From contig JAQXDW010000046.1 of NCBI GenBank assembly GCA_029251165.1, forward strand, positions 1 to 64,000: DNA of 64,000 bases, given 5' to 3'. Below, piece by piece: positions 25,556 to 34,739 of the stretch (positions within the stretch are counted from its first letter, which is position 1; each line of letters starts with the position of its first letter). Under the pieces are notes generated by a model. It worked only from the letters and a program-made list of their open reading frames with translations. It searched no databases and was not told where the DNA came from. The DNA comes from Myxococcota bacterium (lineage in GTDB: Bacteria; Myxococcota_A; UBA796). The translations under genes and the position numbers were made by a program.

Positions 25556-26890
25556 ATGGCTGAATTTTTCTTGATGCCCCAGGCCTCTCCGACCATGGAC
25601 GCTGGACGTGTGCTCGCGTGGCGGGTCAGCGAGGGGGACAAGCTCAACCCTCAGGATGTGCTCGCAGAGGTCGAGACCGACAAGGCTGCCATGGAGATCG
25701 AGGTGTTCGATCCCTGCGTGGTCTTGAAGATCCTTGTTCCCGCTGGAGACGAGGCGCGGGTCGACAGCCCGATCGCGATCATCGGCGCCAAGGCGAACGA
25801 AGACATCTCCGGATTGTTGGCTGAGTTTGAGGCCAGCACCGCTGCCGCTCCCGCGCCGGCTCCCGAGCCTGCTGCTGCGCCAGCACCCGCGACCGAGGCA
25901 CCCGCTCCTGTGAAGGCCCCTGCAGTCGAGCGCAAGACCGTCGCGCCGGCTCCCGGCAGCACTGGAATCTCCGCATTCACCTGGCAGGGTGCATCGGTTC
26001 ATGGCTCGATCATGGAGATGCCCACCAACTACACCCCGCCGACGGCGCGGGTCCGCTCTGCACCGGCTGCCCGACGGCTCGCCGCAGAGCTTGGCATCTC
26101 GCTCTCCAGCGTCACCGGCAGCGGCCCGCACGGTCGGGTCATGAGCGAGGATGTTCGGGCAGCAGCAGAGTCCCGGACGCGTCCTGTGTCCGCGAGCTCC
26201 GTCGCAGCCTCCGTCGCGAGCGAAGAGATCCCGCACAGCAACATGCGGAAGACCATCGCAAAGCGCCTCAAGGCTGTCTACCTCGATGCCCCGACCTTCT
26301 TCCTCACCGCGACCCTGAACTGCGACGCGATGGTGGACTTCCGCAGTCAGCTCAAGGCTGCGGGGGTGAAGGTCAGCTACAACGACATCGTCATCAAGGC
26401 GGCAGCGCGTGCGCTGCGTGATGTGCCCGCGGTCAACGCTTCCTGGAGCGAGGCGGCGATCACCCGCCACGGCCAGGTCGACATCGGCATGGCGGTGGCC
26501 CTTGATGGCGGCCTGATCACGCCGGTCATTCGCAGCGCAGACACCCTCGGCCTCTCCACCATCGCCACCCAGACCAGGGCACTGGCGGGTCGGGCGCGTG
26601 ACCTCAAGCTGAAGCCAGAGGAGTATCAGAACAGCACGTTCACCATCTCCAACCTCGGCATGATGCAGATCGAGCACTTCACCGCGATCATCAATGCACC
26701 CAATGCCGCGATCCTCGCGGTCGGCAGTCTCCAGCAGGAGCCTGTGGTGGTCGATGGAGCGCTGACTGTCGGCTGGCGGATGAAGGTGACCATGACCTGT
26801 GACCATCGGGTCATCGACGGCGCGCTCGGCGCGAGCTTCCTCCAGGCGCTGCGCAAGTACATCGAGAACCCGGCGCTGCTCGCAGCCTGA
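25556..26890 (+). CDS. pdhC: Dihydrolipoamide acetyltransferase, E2 component
   Basis: A 444-residue E2. One lipoyl domain (1-80) with the lysine in ETDKAAMEIE; an Ala/Pro-rich swinging linker (about 95-135); a peripheral subunit-binding domain (about 165-200; SAPAARRLAAELGISLSSVTGSGPHGRV); and the catalytic domain from about 222 ending in CDHRVIDGALGASFL, with active-site His and Asp. It builds the complex core and transfers acetyl to CoA. Coupled to pdhB (four-base gap, AGATAGATCA before ATG). Confidence 0.96.
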   Translation: MAEFFLMPQASPTMDAGRVLAWRVSEGDKLNPQDVLAEVETDKAAMEIEVFDPCVVLKILVPAGDEARVDSPIAIIGAKANEDISGLLAEFEASTAAAPAPAPEPAAAPAPATEAPAPVKAPAVERKTVAPAPGSTGISAFTWQGASVHGSIMEMPTNYTPPTARVRSAPAARRLAAELGISLSSVTGSGPHGRVMSEDVRAAAESRTRPVSASSVAASVASEEIPHSNMRKTIAKRLKAVYLDAPTFFLTATLNCDAMVDFRSQLKAAGVKVSYNDIVIKAAARALRDVPAVNASWSEAAITRHGQVDIGMAVALDGGLITPVIRSADTLGLSTIATQTRALAGRARDLKLKPEEYQNSTFTISNLGMMQIEHFTAIINAPNAAILAVGSLQQEPVVVDGALTVGWRMKVTMTCDHRVIDGALGASFLQALRKYIENPALLAA

Positions 26891-26893
26891 CGG

Positions 26894-27886
26894 GTGCGCA
26901 TCGCTCACCTCTGCTCTGCGCACGGCTTCGGCCACCTCACCCGGCAGCTCGCCATCGCAGAGCAGCTTCGAGCACACGGAGCAGAGCCGACGCTGTTCAC
27001 CGCAGCGCCGGCTCCTGTCGTGACGGAGTATCTGCCCGGTGCGGCCGTGGTCCCGTGGCGAATCGACGTCGGAATTCGACAGCCCGACAGCCTCACCGAG
27101 GACATCCCGGCCACCCTGACCGCCCTGGCGGAGGTGACCTCCGAGGCACGCATCGATGCGCTTGCTGCGGCGCTGCGCGGCTACGATCGCGCGGTCGTCG
27201 ACATCGCCCCGCTCGCCATGGAGGCCGCACGCCGTGCCGGTGTGCCGGTCATCGCAGCGGGCAACTTCGACTGGCCGTGGATCTACCGACACTATCCAGC
27301 GCTGCATGGCTGGGCGGAGCGTCTGGCGGACCTGCAGGCTCCCCACCGCGCCCTGTTCCTCTCTCCCGGTCCCGGTCTGTTCGGCTTCGAGTCGGTGACA
27401 GCAGTGCCGCTGGTCGGCCGTCAGCGCCCGGCGGCTCCCCTGCCCCCGCGCACCGTGCTCGTCTCGTTCGGTGGCTTCGGACTCGACGCCATCCGGGACA
27501 TGCTGCCACGAATCCCCGGAGTGAGCTGGGCGACCGCTCCGCCGATGCCCGACCTCGGGCGCGACGACAGTATCCATCGCTCCGCGCCCTACCCTGCGCT
27601 GGTCGCGGGGGCCGCAGCAGTGCTCACCAAGCCCGGCTACGGCATCCACGCCGAGTGCGCCCTGGCTGGTACGCCGATCGTCTGGGTGGAGCGGGGCAGA
27701 TTTCCAGAGGCGCCGTACCTCATCGCAGCAATGGCCGAGCGCGGTCTCGCCGTCGGCTGCCGGCCCGAGGCACCCGAGTTCCCCAGCCGCCTCGCAGCAG
27801 CGCTGGAGGTGGTGTTCTCTCGTCCTCGCCCCGCGTCGGTATCCTCAGGCGGCGCCGCCATCGCAGCAAGGGCAATCCTGGCGTGA
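26894..27886 (+). CDS. Glycosyltransferase-like protein (GT-B fold)
   Basis: A 330-residue protein starting GTG just three bases after the pdhC stop, without a clear Shine-Dalgarno sequence. The N-terminus (SAHGFGHLTRQLAIAEQLRAHG) matches the Rossmann start of GT-B enzymes such as MurG and the glycosyltransferase-like part of L-arabinokinases (GHGFGHATR). A second half with LTKPGYGIHAECALAGTPIVWVERG and a donor-site-like E...PY is typical of the donor lobe. The substrate is unknown. The tight junction with pdh suggests co-expression; a metabolic link is not obvious. Confidence 0.75.
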   Translation: MRIAHLCSAHGFGHLTRQLAIAEQLRAHGAEPTLFTAAPAPVVTEYLPGAAVVPWRIDVGIRQPDSLTEDIPATLTALAEVTSEARIDALAAALRGYDRAVVDIAPLAMEAARRAGVPVIAAGNFDWPWIYRHYPALHGWAERLADLQAPHRALFLSPGPGLFGFESVTAVPLVGRQRPAAPLPPRTVLVSFGGFGLDAIRDMLPRIPGVSWATAPPMPDLGRDDSIHRSAPYPALVAGAAAVLTKPGYGIHAECALAGTPIVWVERGRFPEAPYLIAAMAERGLAVGCRPEAPEFPSRLAAALEVVFSRPRPASVSSGGAAIAARAILA

Positions 27887-28711
27887 CTACTTGGGGCGAA
27901 CGGCGTTCATCATTCGGCCACTGACCACCGTCTGAAACTCCTCAACCCGCCCAGCGCTGATCAAGGACTCCAGGGCCAGGTGGCGGGGCTCGCCAGGCGC
28001 AGGACACGGTCCGTCCGGCTTCCAGCGCTGCTCGAAGTACCACCGAGAGACCTGCCCCTCTCGCTCTGCAAAGTACCGACAGGCGCTGTGCAGCTGCACA
28101 AGCAGGGCTTCCTCATCGGGAAGCGGAGCGGGATCGGGGACTGCTTCCGGCTCCACTGCACGCTCTCGATGCCGACCGGTGCTCAGCGCAGCCACCTCTT
28201 CGGCGAGGTCGATGTGTCCGAAGCAGCGAACCCGGAGGCTCCGCGACAGCCCGCGCCCTCCCCAGCTCGCCACGTAGACCGACTTGCCCAGGGCACGGAC
28301 GGCGTCAACAGCGGGCACGAGGTCATCATCCCCCGAGAAGACCACGGCCCGATCGAAGGCCCCGACTGCAGCGAGCTGGATCATCTCAGCGACCAGCCGG
28401 GTGTCGACCCGCTTCTCGGTGCGGACCGTCAGGTCACCCTCACAGTGGGGACAGACCGAGTGACGCTCCACGACCGGCTGGCGGCGCACAAAGAAGCCCG
28501 TGCACAGCTCCAGCCCCTTTAAGAACCGATCCAGTCCAGTCTGCTCGGCAAACCCCGTGTAGTAGTAGGCCCCAGCCAGCGAGCCTTGCTCCCCGCCGAC
28601 GCGCTGCACCACCCAGGCAGCGAGGCGGTCGTAGTCCAGCTCCAGCATCGGATCGAAGGCATCCATCGCGCGGTAGAAGTTGTTTCCATCAAAGAACAGG
28701 GCAATGCGCAT
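27887..28711 (-). CDS. NYN/LabA-like PIN-fold nuclease protein
   Basis: A 274-residue protein with an N-terminal NYN domain (about 1-170): FFDGNNFYRAM, VDTRLVAEMIQLA and FSGDDDLVPAVDAV carry the acidic residues expected to bind the catalytic metal. Between them a CPHC with flanking residues (about 90) may form a zinc site with other residues. The C-terminal 100 residues (about 185-274) contain QLHSACRYFAEREGQVSRWYFEQ and are not recognised. Family members cleave RNA in other systems, but the target here is unknown. Start at 28711 gives the family N-terminus; a GTG at 28759 in the same frame is possible. Its stop abuts the stop of the convergent glycosyltransferase. Confidence 0.8.
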   Translation of the reverse strand: MRIALFFDGNNFYRAMDAFDPMLELDYDRLAAWVVQRVGGEQGSLAGAYYYTGFAEQTGLDRFLKGLELCTGFFVRRQPVVERHSVCPHCEGDLTVRTEKRVDTRLVAEMIQLAAVGAFDRAVVFSGDDDLVPAVDAVRALGKSVYVASWGGRGLSRSLRVRCFGHIDLAEEVAALSTGRHRERAVEPEAVPDPAPLPDEEALLVQLHSACRYFAEREGQVSRWYFEQRWKPDGPCPAPGEPRHLALESLISAGRVEEFQTVVSGRMMNAVRPK

Positions 28712-28768
28712 GTCTGAACCATCGCTTGTCGGCAGGGGTCGAGCCCCAGGCTTAATCACCTGAAGACC

Positions 28769-29494
28769 TCAAGGGCAGTGACGCTCCACCCACTGCTGCT
28801 CAGCGGTCTGGGTCAGCGCACCGACCCGCCAGGCTGGCCCGGTGCTCACCATGACCCGCTCTCCGGGCGCTGCGGAACAGAGCGACCCTCGCTCGTGTCG
28901 ACCGGTGGCCTCCAGCAGCTCATGCAGGGTGCGCCCGACCGCCTCTCGGCAGGCATCGCGGCTGGTCAGCACCTCACAGCTTCGCTCGTCGATCGGCGTG
29001 CCCGCTCCCAGCCGTGCCCGCAGCCACAGCTTCCAGAAGTGCAGCGCCGCGTCTGGTGCAATTCGGCTGGTGAGAAAGGGGCGCAGTCGCTCCTCTGCGA
29101 CCTCCGGCGGCTCTCTCGCTGCGGCCTCGGCCTCGTCCTGGATGAGGTGCCAGGTACATGCCCGGGCGAACCGCGTCTCCTTGCAGGTCGCCAGTCCCTC
29201 AGCGTGCGCGCCACTTCGCCACTGTCGCTCCGCAAGCAAGAAGACACACTCATCCCGCCACAGGTGAGACGCGATCGTCGCGCAGTCTCCGGGGGTGAGC
29301 TGAGTGAAGCGCTCCATGATGGCGACCTGACAGTCTCCAGCGAGCCCAGTCGCAGTGATCTGCTGACATGCCGCGAGGGCCTGGGAGTGATCCTCCGCTT
29401 CCACCAGCGCGCGCTGATACAGCGCCTGATCAGACGGCACCGGGCTGCACGCCAGGAACGAGACAGCGAGAGCAGAGCGGAGCCATGCAACCAT
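28769..29494 (-). CDS. Putative Cys-rich lipoprotein
   Basis: About 241 residues from the start MVAWLRSALAVSFLAC, which ends in a lipobox-like SFLAC. The mature part contains many Cys (at least ten), Trp and Glu in helical-looking stretches resembling repeated helix pairs (CQQITATGLAGDCQVAIMERF, TPGDCATIASHLWRDECVFLL, CKETRFARACTWHL). They could form disulphide-linked helical repeats of SEL1/TPR type; no family is certain. It is 57 bases upstream of the NYN gene and divergent from a small lipoprotein. Confidence 0.75.
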   Translation of the reverse strand: MVAWLRSALAVSFLACSPVPSDQALYQRALVEAEDHSQALAACQQITATGLAGDCQVAIMERFTQLTPGDCATIASHLWRDECVFLLAERQWRSGAHAEGLATCKETRFARACTWHLIQDEAEAAAREPPEVAEERLRPFLTSRIAPDAALHFWKLWLRARLGAGTPIDERSCEVLTSRDACREAVGRTLHELLEATGRHERGSLCSAAPGERVMVSTGPAWRVGALTQTAEQQWVERHCP

Positions 29495-29547
29495 GCCCTG
29501 ATGATAGCAAGTCGACATGGGGCGCCGTGCCTGGATAAGGGTCGAGC

Positions 29548-29877
29548 ATGCTCCTCACCATCCTGATGGCCTGCAGCGTCGGCGGCAGCGCCCCGGCAGC
29601 GCCCGGTTCCACCGCCGAGACCGAGCTCGCCGCTGTCCAGCAGATTCAGACCCAGGCTGCCGAGATCAAAGCACTGTCGGGGCACCTTGAGGGCCTCACC
29701 GACAGCGCCCGTGCCGCCTCGGAGGGCCCAGAGCGCGAGGCGATCACGGCCGAGATGCGCGCGCTGACCGCACAGCTCAACGAGATGAACGCCACGCTCC
29801 AGGAGGATGTCTCCGCGCTGGAGGCACGGCTCCATGTCGCGGCCAACGATCCACTGCTCAGCGCGCCGGCAGAGTAA
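29548..29877 (+). CDS. Small coiled-coil lipoprotein
   Basis: A 109-residue protein with lipobox LMAC (residues 7-9) and then an Ala/Glu/Gln-rich stretch (about 27-95) with heptad-like spacing, predicted to be one long helix or coiled coil. AAGGG precedes the ATG. Its last 20 bases overlap the end of the convergent gene at 29858. No known family; architecture resembles Lpp-like or stalk lipoproteins. Confidence 0.7.
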   Translation: MLLTILMACSVGGSAPAAPGSTAETELAAVQQIQTQAAEIKALSGHLEGLTDSARAASEGPEREAITAEMRALTAQLNEMNATLQEDVSALEARLHVAANDPLLSAPAE

Positions 29878-30547
29878 TCGACCGGTCGTAGATCGCCAGG
29901 GTCAGGGTGAGGATCTCGCGGTAGTCAATGGCTTCCATGACGTCCGGGCTGGGGATCCCTCCTGCGGTGTACCGCTGCACAGCGGTCTCCCCGAGCAGGA
30001 CCGTCTCGATCTCAGGCTCCGCAGCAGAGACCGGCCCGATGAGCGAGGCCGACAGCACGCCATCCAGAGGGGTCGGGGGCTGGACGAGGAAGTGCGCCAT
30101 GGCACCGGGGCCGATGAGGCCGCAGAGCATCGCGGTCTGGTCATGCAGTCCAGGGACATCGAAGCCCTTGGCTGCGGAGATGAGCACCGCCAGCGGGACC
30201 GCGCCGGCCGCCGCACCCTGGCCAGGATCTTCGGCGAGCAGAAGCACCGGCGAAGATGACTGTCCCTCTCGCTCCGCGCAGACCACCATGCCGCCCTCAG
30301 GCGACTTCGACATGTAGCTGCGGCCAAAGCCGGGGCGGGTGTGCATCTGCTGGAACCGCTGCTGGAGGTGGACCGCAGCCTCCTCAGCACCCACGGCGCG
30401 ATCCCCGATCTTCTCCAGGCTCCAGACGTCGCGCTGGAGATCCTCCTGGCTGATGTTGTCCCGCCCGCCGCGCGGCAGCTCCACCCCGAGGCGCTCCGCC
30501 TTGCAGCCCGCCAGCAGGCTCAGCAGTAGCCATGATCGACGAACCAT
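29858..30547 (-). CDS. Lipoprotein of unknown function
   Basis: A 229-residue lipoprotein with lipobox LLAGC (residues 11-15). The mature part has no recognised motif; it contains Cys at about 88 and 142. AGGAGG lies eight bases before the ATG, and the gene begins inside the 3' end of the upstream SDR gene (28-base overlap), so it is translated with it. It lies downstream of an acyl-CoA dehydrogenase and an SDR, but nothing in the sequence ties it to lipid metabolism. Confidence 0.75.
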   Translation of the reverse strand: MVRRSWLLLSLLAGCKAERLGVELPRGGRDNISQEDLQRDVWSLEKIGDRAVGAEEAAVHLQQRFQQMHTRPGFGRSYMSKSPEGGMVVCAEREGQSSSPVLLLAEDPGQGAAAGAVPLAVLISAAKGFDVPGLHDQTAMLCGLIGPGAMAHFLVQPPTPLDGVLSASLIGPVSAAEPEIETVLLGETAVQRYTAGGIPSPDVMEAIDYREILTLTLAIYDRSITLPAR

Positions 30548-31521
30548 CGATGGGCCTCCTCGATGGCAGTGATGACTGGCGTCTGCGGCACTCCGAGCTC
30601 AGCATGTGCCCGAGCGGCGCTGCGATACCGGGGCTGCTGCATGGAGCGGAGGACGTAGGGGTTGAGCCCGGCGAACCGATGGGCATCGACCCGACTGCCG
30701 AGCGATCCGACCCGACCGGCGAGGCCGATGAGGGAATTGGGCAGCGGGATGACCGGCGGACGGGTGCCGACGACCTGACCGACCATGGTCATGAACTCGA
30801 GGTAGCTGAGGTTCTCGTTGCCCAGGAGGTAGCGGCGACCGGGCTTGCCGCGCTCCATCGCGAGGATGTGACCATCTGCGCAGTCGTCGACGTGCTGGAA
30901 GCACTTCCCGCCTCGGGGATAGACCGGCACAAATCGACGCGCCATGGTGACGATCATCTGCCCGCTCGTCGGCTTGACGTCCCAGGGACCGAGGATGAAG
31001 TCCGGATTGACCACGACCGCCTCGACGCCAGGCCAGCTCACCGCGAGCTGCTCTTCCTGGAGCTTGGTGTTGTAGTACTCACGAAGCGCACCGCCCTGGC
31101 CGTAGACCGCCGACGGATCGATCGGGGTGTCCTCGTCGGCGAGGGCAGCCTTCTCTCCATAGCCAACGGTGACCGAAGACGAGCAGATCACGATCCGCCG
31201 CACCCCAGCTTTCTGCGCTGCCAGCAGCAGCCCCCGGGTGCCGAAGATGTGGACCTGCCGCATGCGCTTCGTTCCGCCGGGAGACGGGTCGAAGATCCCG
31301 GCGACGTGGTAGATGCCCTCCACCCCGTCGCATGCGCGGGCGAGCGCCTCCACCGACTCCGGATCGTCGGCCAGCGGGGCCTTGATCAGCGTGACATCCA
31401 AGCCCTCCAGCAGCGCATTGGGCTTGCGAATGATGCAGCGAACCTCGTCTCCCCTTGCGAGGAGGCGCCGGACGAGGTTGGCACCGATGAACCCGGTGCC
31501 GCCGGTGACAAGGACCCTCAC
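30520..31521 (-). CDS. NAD-dependent epimerase/dehydratase (extended SDR)
   Basis: A 333-residue extended short-chain dehydrogenase. Rossmann motif [11 protein letters not shown] at residues 7-17; the catalytic YxxxK is YYNTK (about 157-161), with ICSSSVTVG supplying the Ser. The sequence style ([24 protein letters not shown]) matches dihydroflavonol-reductase/HpnA-like enzymes, which reduce or epimerise substrates that cannot be predicted. It starts with GTG overlapping the stop of the acyl-CoA dehydrogenase (GTGA). Confidence 0.88.
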   Translation of the reverse strand: MRVLVTGGTGFIGANLVRRLLARGDEVRCIIRKPNALLEGLDVTLIKAPLADDPESVEALARACDGVEGIYHVAGIFDPSPGGTKRMRQVHIFGTRGLLLAAQKAGVRRIVICSSSVTVGYGEKAALADEDTPIDPSAVYGQGGALREYYNTKLQEEQLAVSWPGVEAVVVNPDFILGPWDVKPTSGQMIVTMARRFVPVYPRGGKCFQHVDDCADGHILAMERGKPGRRYLLGNENLSYLEFMTMVGQVVGTRPPVIPLPNSLIGLAGRVGSLGSRVDAHRFAGLNPYVLRSMQQPRYRSAARAHAELGVPQTPVITAIEEAHRWFVDHGYC

Positions 31522-32672
31522 CGGTTGCGGACGAACAGCTCGCGAGAGATGATCAGCCGCTGAATCTGGCTCGTTCCTTCGTAGATCTGGAAGATCTTGG
31601 CATCACGCATGAGCTTCTCGACGGGGTACTCGGTGTTGAAGCCGTAGCCGCCGAAGACCTGGACGGCGTCGGTGGCGACCTTCATGGCCATGTCCGCGCA
31701 GAAGGCCTTGGCGTGGGAAGCCTCCATGGTGTTGCGGAGGCCGGCGTCCTTCATGGCGGCCGACTTCCAGCACAGCATGCGACCGGCCTCGATGTTCATG
31801 GACATCTCCGCGATCATGAACGCGATGGCCTGGTGGGAGAACAGGGGCTTGCCGAACGCCCTCCGCTGGGTGGAGTACCCGATGGCATGCTCCATCGCGG
31901 CACGGGCAAGACCGACTGCTGCACAGGCGACCGCCGGGCGGGTGTAGTCGAACGCCGCCATCGCCAGCTTCCAGCCATCTCCGACGCGACCGACCACGTT
32001 CTCTTCAGGAATCTCAACATTCTCGAAGGTCACGCCGCGGGTGTCCGAGCAGCGCTGGCCCATGTTGATCTCTTTCTTGCCCACCAGCACGCCGTCCCAG
32101 TCCTTCTCGACGACGAAGGCGGTCATGCCGCCGCTGGCTCGCTTGGAGGGATCGGTCAGGGCGACGACGAACATCCAGTCGCAGATCCCGGCGTTGGTGA
32201 TCCACATCTTGGAGCCGTTGAGGATGTACTTGTCCCCCTGCTTGACGGCGGTGGTCTTCATTCCCTGGACATCAGAGCCAGCGCCGGGCTCGGTGACCGC
32301 GTAGGCGCACATCTTCGGCTCCTCGACCATCGGGGCGAGGTACTTGTCCTTGAGGGCCTTGGATCCACCGAGAATGACGGGCTGCTGTGCGAGACCGTTG
32401 GCCTCCAGCGCGGTTCCGATGCCGGTGCAGCCCCAGGCGAGCTCCTCCGCGATGAGGAGACCGTCCATCGCAGAGAGGGCCATGCCGCCCTGCTCCTCAG
32501 AGACGTGGGTGCTCACCAAGCCCAGCTCATGCGCCTTCTTGATGATCTCCCAGGGGTACTCCATGGAGGTGTCGTAGTGCTCAGCGACCGGGCGGATCTC
32601 GTTCTTGGCGAAATCATGTGCCATATCGCGAAGCATCTGCTGTTCTTCGGAGAGGTTGAAGGAGAGCGACAT
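31518..32672 (-). CDS. Acyl-CoA dehydrogenase
   Basis: A 384-residue FAD enzyme that introduces the alpha-beta double bond in acyl-CoA. Family marks: [43 protein letters not shown] and, near the C-terminus, [18 protein letters not shown] with the catalytic Glu in YEGTS. Start at 32672 has GAGGT six bases upstream; the open frame extends to 32693. Divergent from the Nfu gene. Together with the SDR it may act in fatty acid or branched-chain breakdown. Confidence 0.95.
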   Translation of the reverse strand: MSLSFNLSEEQQMLRDMAHDFAKNEIRPVAEHYDTSMEYPWEIIKKAHELGLVSTHVSEEQGGMALSAMDGLLIAEELAWGCTGIGTALEANGLAQQPVILGGSKALKDKYLAPMVEEPKMCAYAVTEPGAGSDVQGMKTTAVKQGDKYILNGSKMWITNAGICDWMFVVALTDPSKRASGGMTAFVVEKDWDGVLVGKKEINMGQRCSDTRGVTFENVEIPEENVVGRVGDGWKLAMAAFDYTRPAVACAAVGLARAAMEHAIGYSTQRRAFGKPLFSHQAIAFMIAEMSMNIEAGRMLCWKSAAMKDAGLRNTMEASHAKAFCADMAMKVATDAVQVFGGYGFNTEYPVEKLMRDAKIFQIYEGTSQIQRLIISRELFVRNR

Positions 32673-32761
32673 CATGGACCTCGGGGTTGTCATTGAACGA
32701 TGTCCCCTAACCCACTGACCGGGCCTGGGTTCGTGGTTAAAGGGTGTATCCAGGAGTCATC

Positions 32762-33355
32762 ATGCATCCCTCTCCCGACGTCGGCGCGCTGCCTGTTCGT
32801 GCAGTCGAAACGCCCAACCCAAACGCGCGGATGTTCCGGGTCAACGAGACCCTCATCCCCACCGGCACCCACGAGTTCACCTCGCTGGAGGATGCCGAGA
32901 ATTCCCCCCTCGCGAGCGTCCTGCTCACCATCGACGGGGTAGAGCTGGTCCTGATCGCGCCTCGGTTTGTGACCGTTCGCAAGGGCATCGAGTCCCAGTG
33001 GGCCTGGCTCTCCCCGACAATCACAGCCGCCATCGCCAGCTTTCTCCGCTCTGGAGACATCGCAGTGCTGGAGTCCGAGACCGACAAGGCCGGGCTGACC
33101 CCCGTAGAGCGCTCGGAGGTCGAGCAGCGGATCATCGCCCTGCTCGATGAAGAGGTCCGGCCTGCGATCGCACAGGATGGTGGCGACTGCTCGTTTGAGG
33201 GCTTCAAGGATGGCGTGGTGTACCTGCGCCTGATCGGCTCGTGCGGGACCTGTCCGTCCGCAACAGCAACGCTCAAGTACGGGATCGAGCGCCTGATGCA
33301 GGAGGAGATCCCCGAGGTGAAGTCGGTCGAGTCGGTCACCGGCGAGACGCTGTAG
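32762..33355 (+). CDS. nfuA: Nfu-type iron-sulfur cluster scaffold
   Basis: A 197-residue protein with an N-terminal Nfu_N domain (about 10-95; ETPNPNARMFRVNETL) and a C-terminal NifU-like domain (about 110-185) with the cluster ligands in SCGTCPSA. Such proteins carry and hand over Fe-S clusters to target enzymes. GGAG lies six to seven bases before the chosen ATG at 32762; a longer frame from 32744 is less likely. Gene symbol follows the family; the domain order is that of eukaryotic and alphaproteobacterial Nfu. Confidence 0.9.
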   Translation: MHPSPDVGALPVRAVETPNPNARMFRVNETLIPTGTHEFTSLEDAENSPLASVLLTIDGVELVLIAPRFVTVRKGIESQWAWLSPTITAAIASFLRSGDIAVLESETDKAGLTPVERSEVEQRIIALLDEEVRPAIAQDGGDCSFEGFKDGVVYLRLIGSCGTCPSATATLKYGIERLMQEEIPEVKSVESVTGETL

Positions 33356-33363
33356 GCAGCCGC

Positions 33364-34680
33364 TCAGAAGATACGCTGCTGATCCGCCCGCGTCCCGATC
33401 CGCTCCAGCACCGCTGCTGCGCGGCCGAGGTCCTCGCGGGGAACAAAGATACGGCTGATGCACAGCCGCGTCCGTGCCCCGTGGAAGGATCCAGACACCT
33501 CATTGAGGGGCGTGAACCGATCCCGACCGGCGCCTTCATCGGCAACATAGATCAGGGGCTTGCCTGGCTTGCTGGGCTGAAACACCGCACCGACAGCAGA
33601 GTCAAGCATCGCATCAATCCCAGCCTTCTCCAGTGCCTGGAGGCGCATCGTCAGGTCCGTCTCTCCGGGCTCTGCGTGCAGCTCGACCGCGACCTTGTAG
33701 GGACGCTGCTCCACGAGCCGGCGGGCCCACGGATTGTCTGATCCCCGCAGCCACGACATCATCTGGGCATCGTCCGCCACCAGGTAGCCGTCCATGTCTG
33801 CCGGGAGCCGATAGTCGCAGCCTGGCGCCGTCATACACCGACGCAGCAGCAGCTCATGGGCCACGGACTTGGCGTGGAAGTACACCATGAGGAACATGTG
33901 GTACCGAGCGACCATGAAGTTGTCGAAGGCGTACAGCGCGCGCCGATCCAGCGCCATGGTCACCCGGCCGTCAGCGTCGACGTGCCGCCCCATGTGGTTG
34001 ACGAGCCAGGGCACATCGATGCGGCCATAGCTCGCGCCGGTGTAGTACGAGTCGCGGACGAGGTAGTCCAGCCGATCTGCGTCGAGGTTCGAGGAGATGA
34101 GCTGGGAGAGGATCCCGCGAAGATCGTAGCCACGCTCAACGAAGAAGTCGTCCTCGATCGACACGTCCGGGGTCATCAGGGCGGCGATGTGTCGAGGGGT
34201 AAAGGAGAAGTTCTCGGTGATGACCGTCGCCAGTGAAGATCGGGTCAGGATCGCGACGGTGTAGTCCTCGTGGCTGGCCCTCCGAGCGGTCTCCTTGCGC
34301 GGATCGTAGATGGTGATTCCCAGCGCAGACAGCGGGGGCATGGCGAATTCTGCAGCGTGGGAGAACGGACCGTGCCCGAGGTCGTGGCACAGCGCCGCCA
34401 TGCGCACACAGTGACGAAGCTCCCGCTGCCGGTGCCGACTGGAGAACGGACTGTCCCGAAAGATCGCATCAAACGCACGCCCAGCAAGCTCCATCACGCC
34501 GAGCGAGTGGGCATACCGGCTGTGGGTCGCGCCGGGAAAGGGAACCTGGGAGAAGCCGAGCTGGCGAATGCCACGGAGACGCTGCGTGAACGGGTGGTCG
34601 ATGACCGCGCGCTCCTGAGCATCGATGTGAATTGCACCATGGATGGGATCCCGGATCTCCCGCAGTCGGGTGATCGGCAT
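33364..34680 (-). CDS. HD-domain phosphohydrolase (dNTPase-like)
   Basis: A 438-residue HD hydrolase. The N-terminal core contains the metal residues: RGIRQLGF, THSRYAHSLGVMELA and LCHDLGHGPFSHAAEF (His-Asp pair). This order and the IRDPIHG start match SAMHD1/dGTPase-like family members, which hydrolyse dNTPs. The C-terminal half (about 240-438) is unrecognised. Start at 34680 places GGAGG 13 bases upstream; the frame is open to 34731. It stands alone between nfuA and the metal-efflux operon's last gene. Confidence 0.88.
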   Translation of the reverse strand: MPITRLREIRDPIHGAIHIDAQERAVIDHPFTQRLRGIRQLGFSQVPFPGATHSRYAHSLGVMELAGRAFDAIFRDSPFSSRHRQRELRHCVRMAALCHDLGHGPFSHAAEFAMPPLSALGITIYDPRKETARRASHEDYTVAILTRSSLATVITENFSFTPRHIAALMTPDVSIEDDFFVERGYDLRGILSQLISSNLDADRLDYLVRDSYYTGASYGRIDVPWLVNHMGRHVDADGRVTMALDRRALYAFDNFMVARYHMFLMVYFHAKSVAHELLLRRCMTAPGCDYRLPADMDGYLVADDAQMMSWLRGSDNPWARRLVEQRPYKVAVELHAEPGETDLTMRLQALEKAGIDAMLDSAVGAVFQPSKPGKPLIYVADEGAGRDRFTPLNEVSGSFHGARTRLCISRIFVPREDLGRAAAVLERIGTRADQQRIF

Positions 34681-34739
34681 GTGCACAGGCAGCCTCCAGG
34701 CGCAGGGTCCGCTCCTGGCTATATCACGCAAGACTGACC

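Noticed and set aside
25553..27649. 698-residue ORF on the minus strand
   Set aside because: Antisense to pdhC and the glycosyltransferase, low-complexity Arg/Gly-rich translation, no ribosome site.
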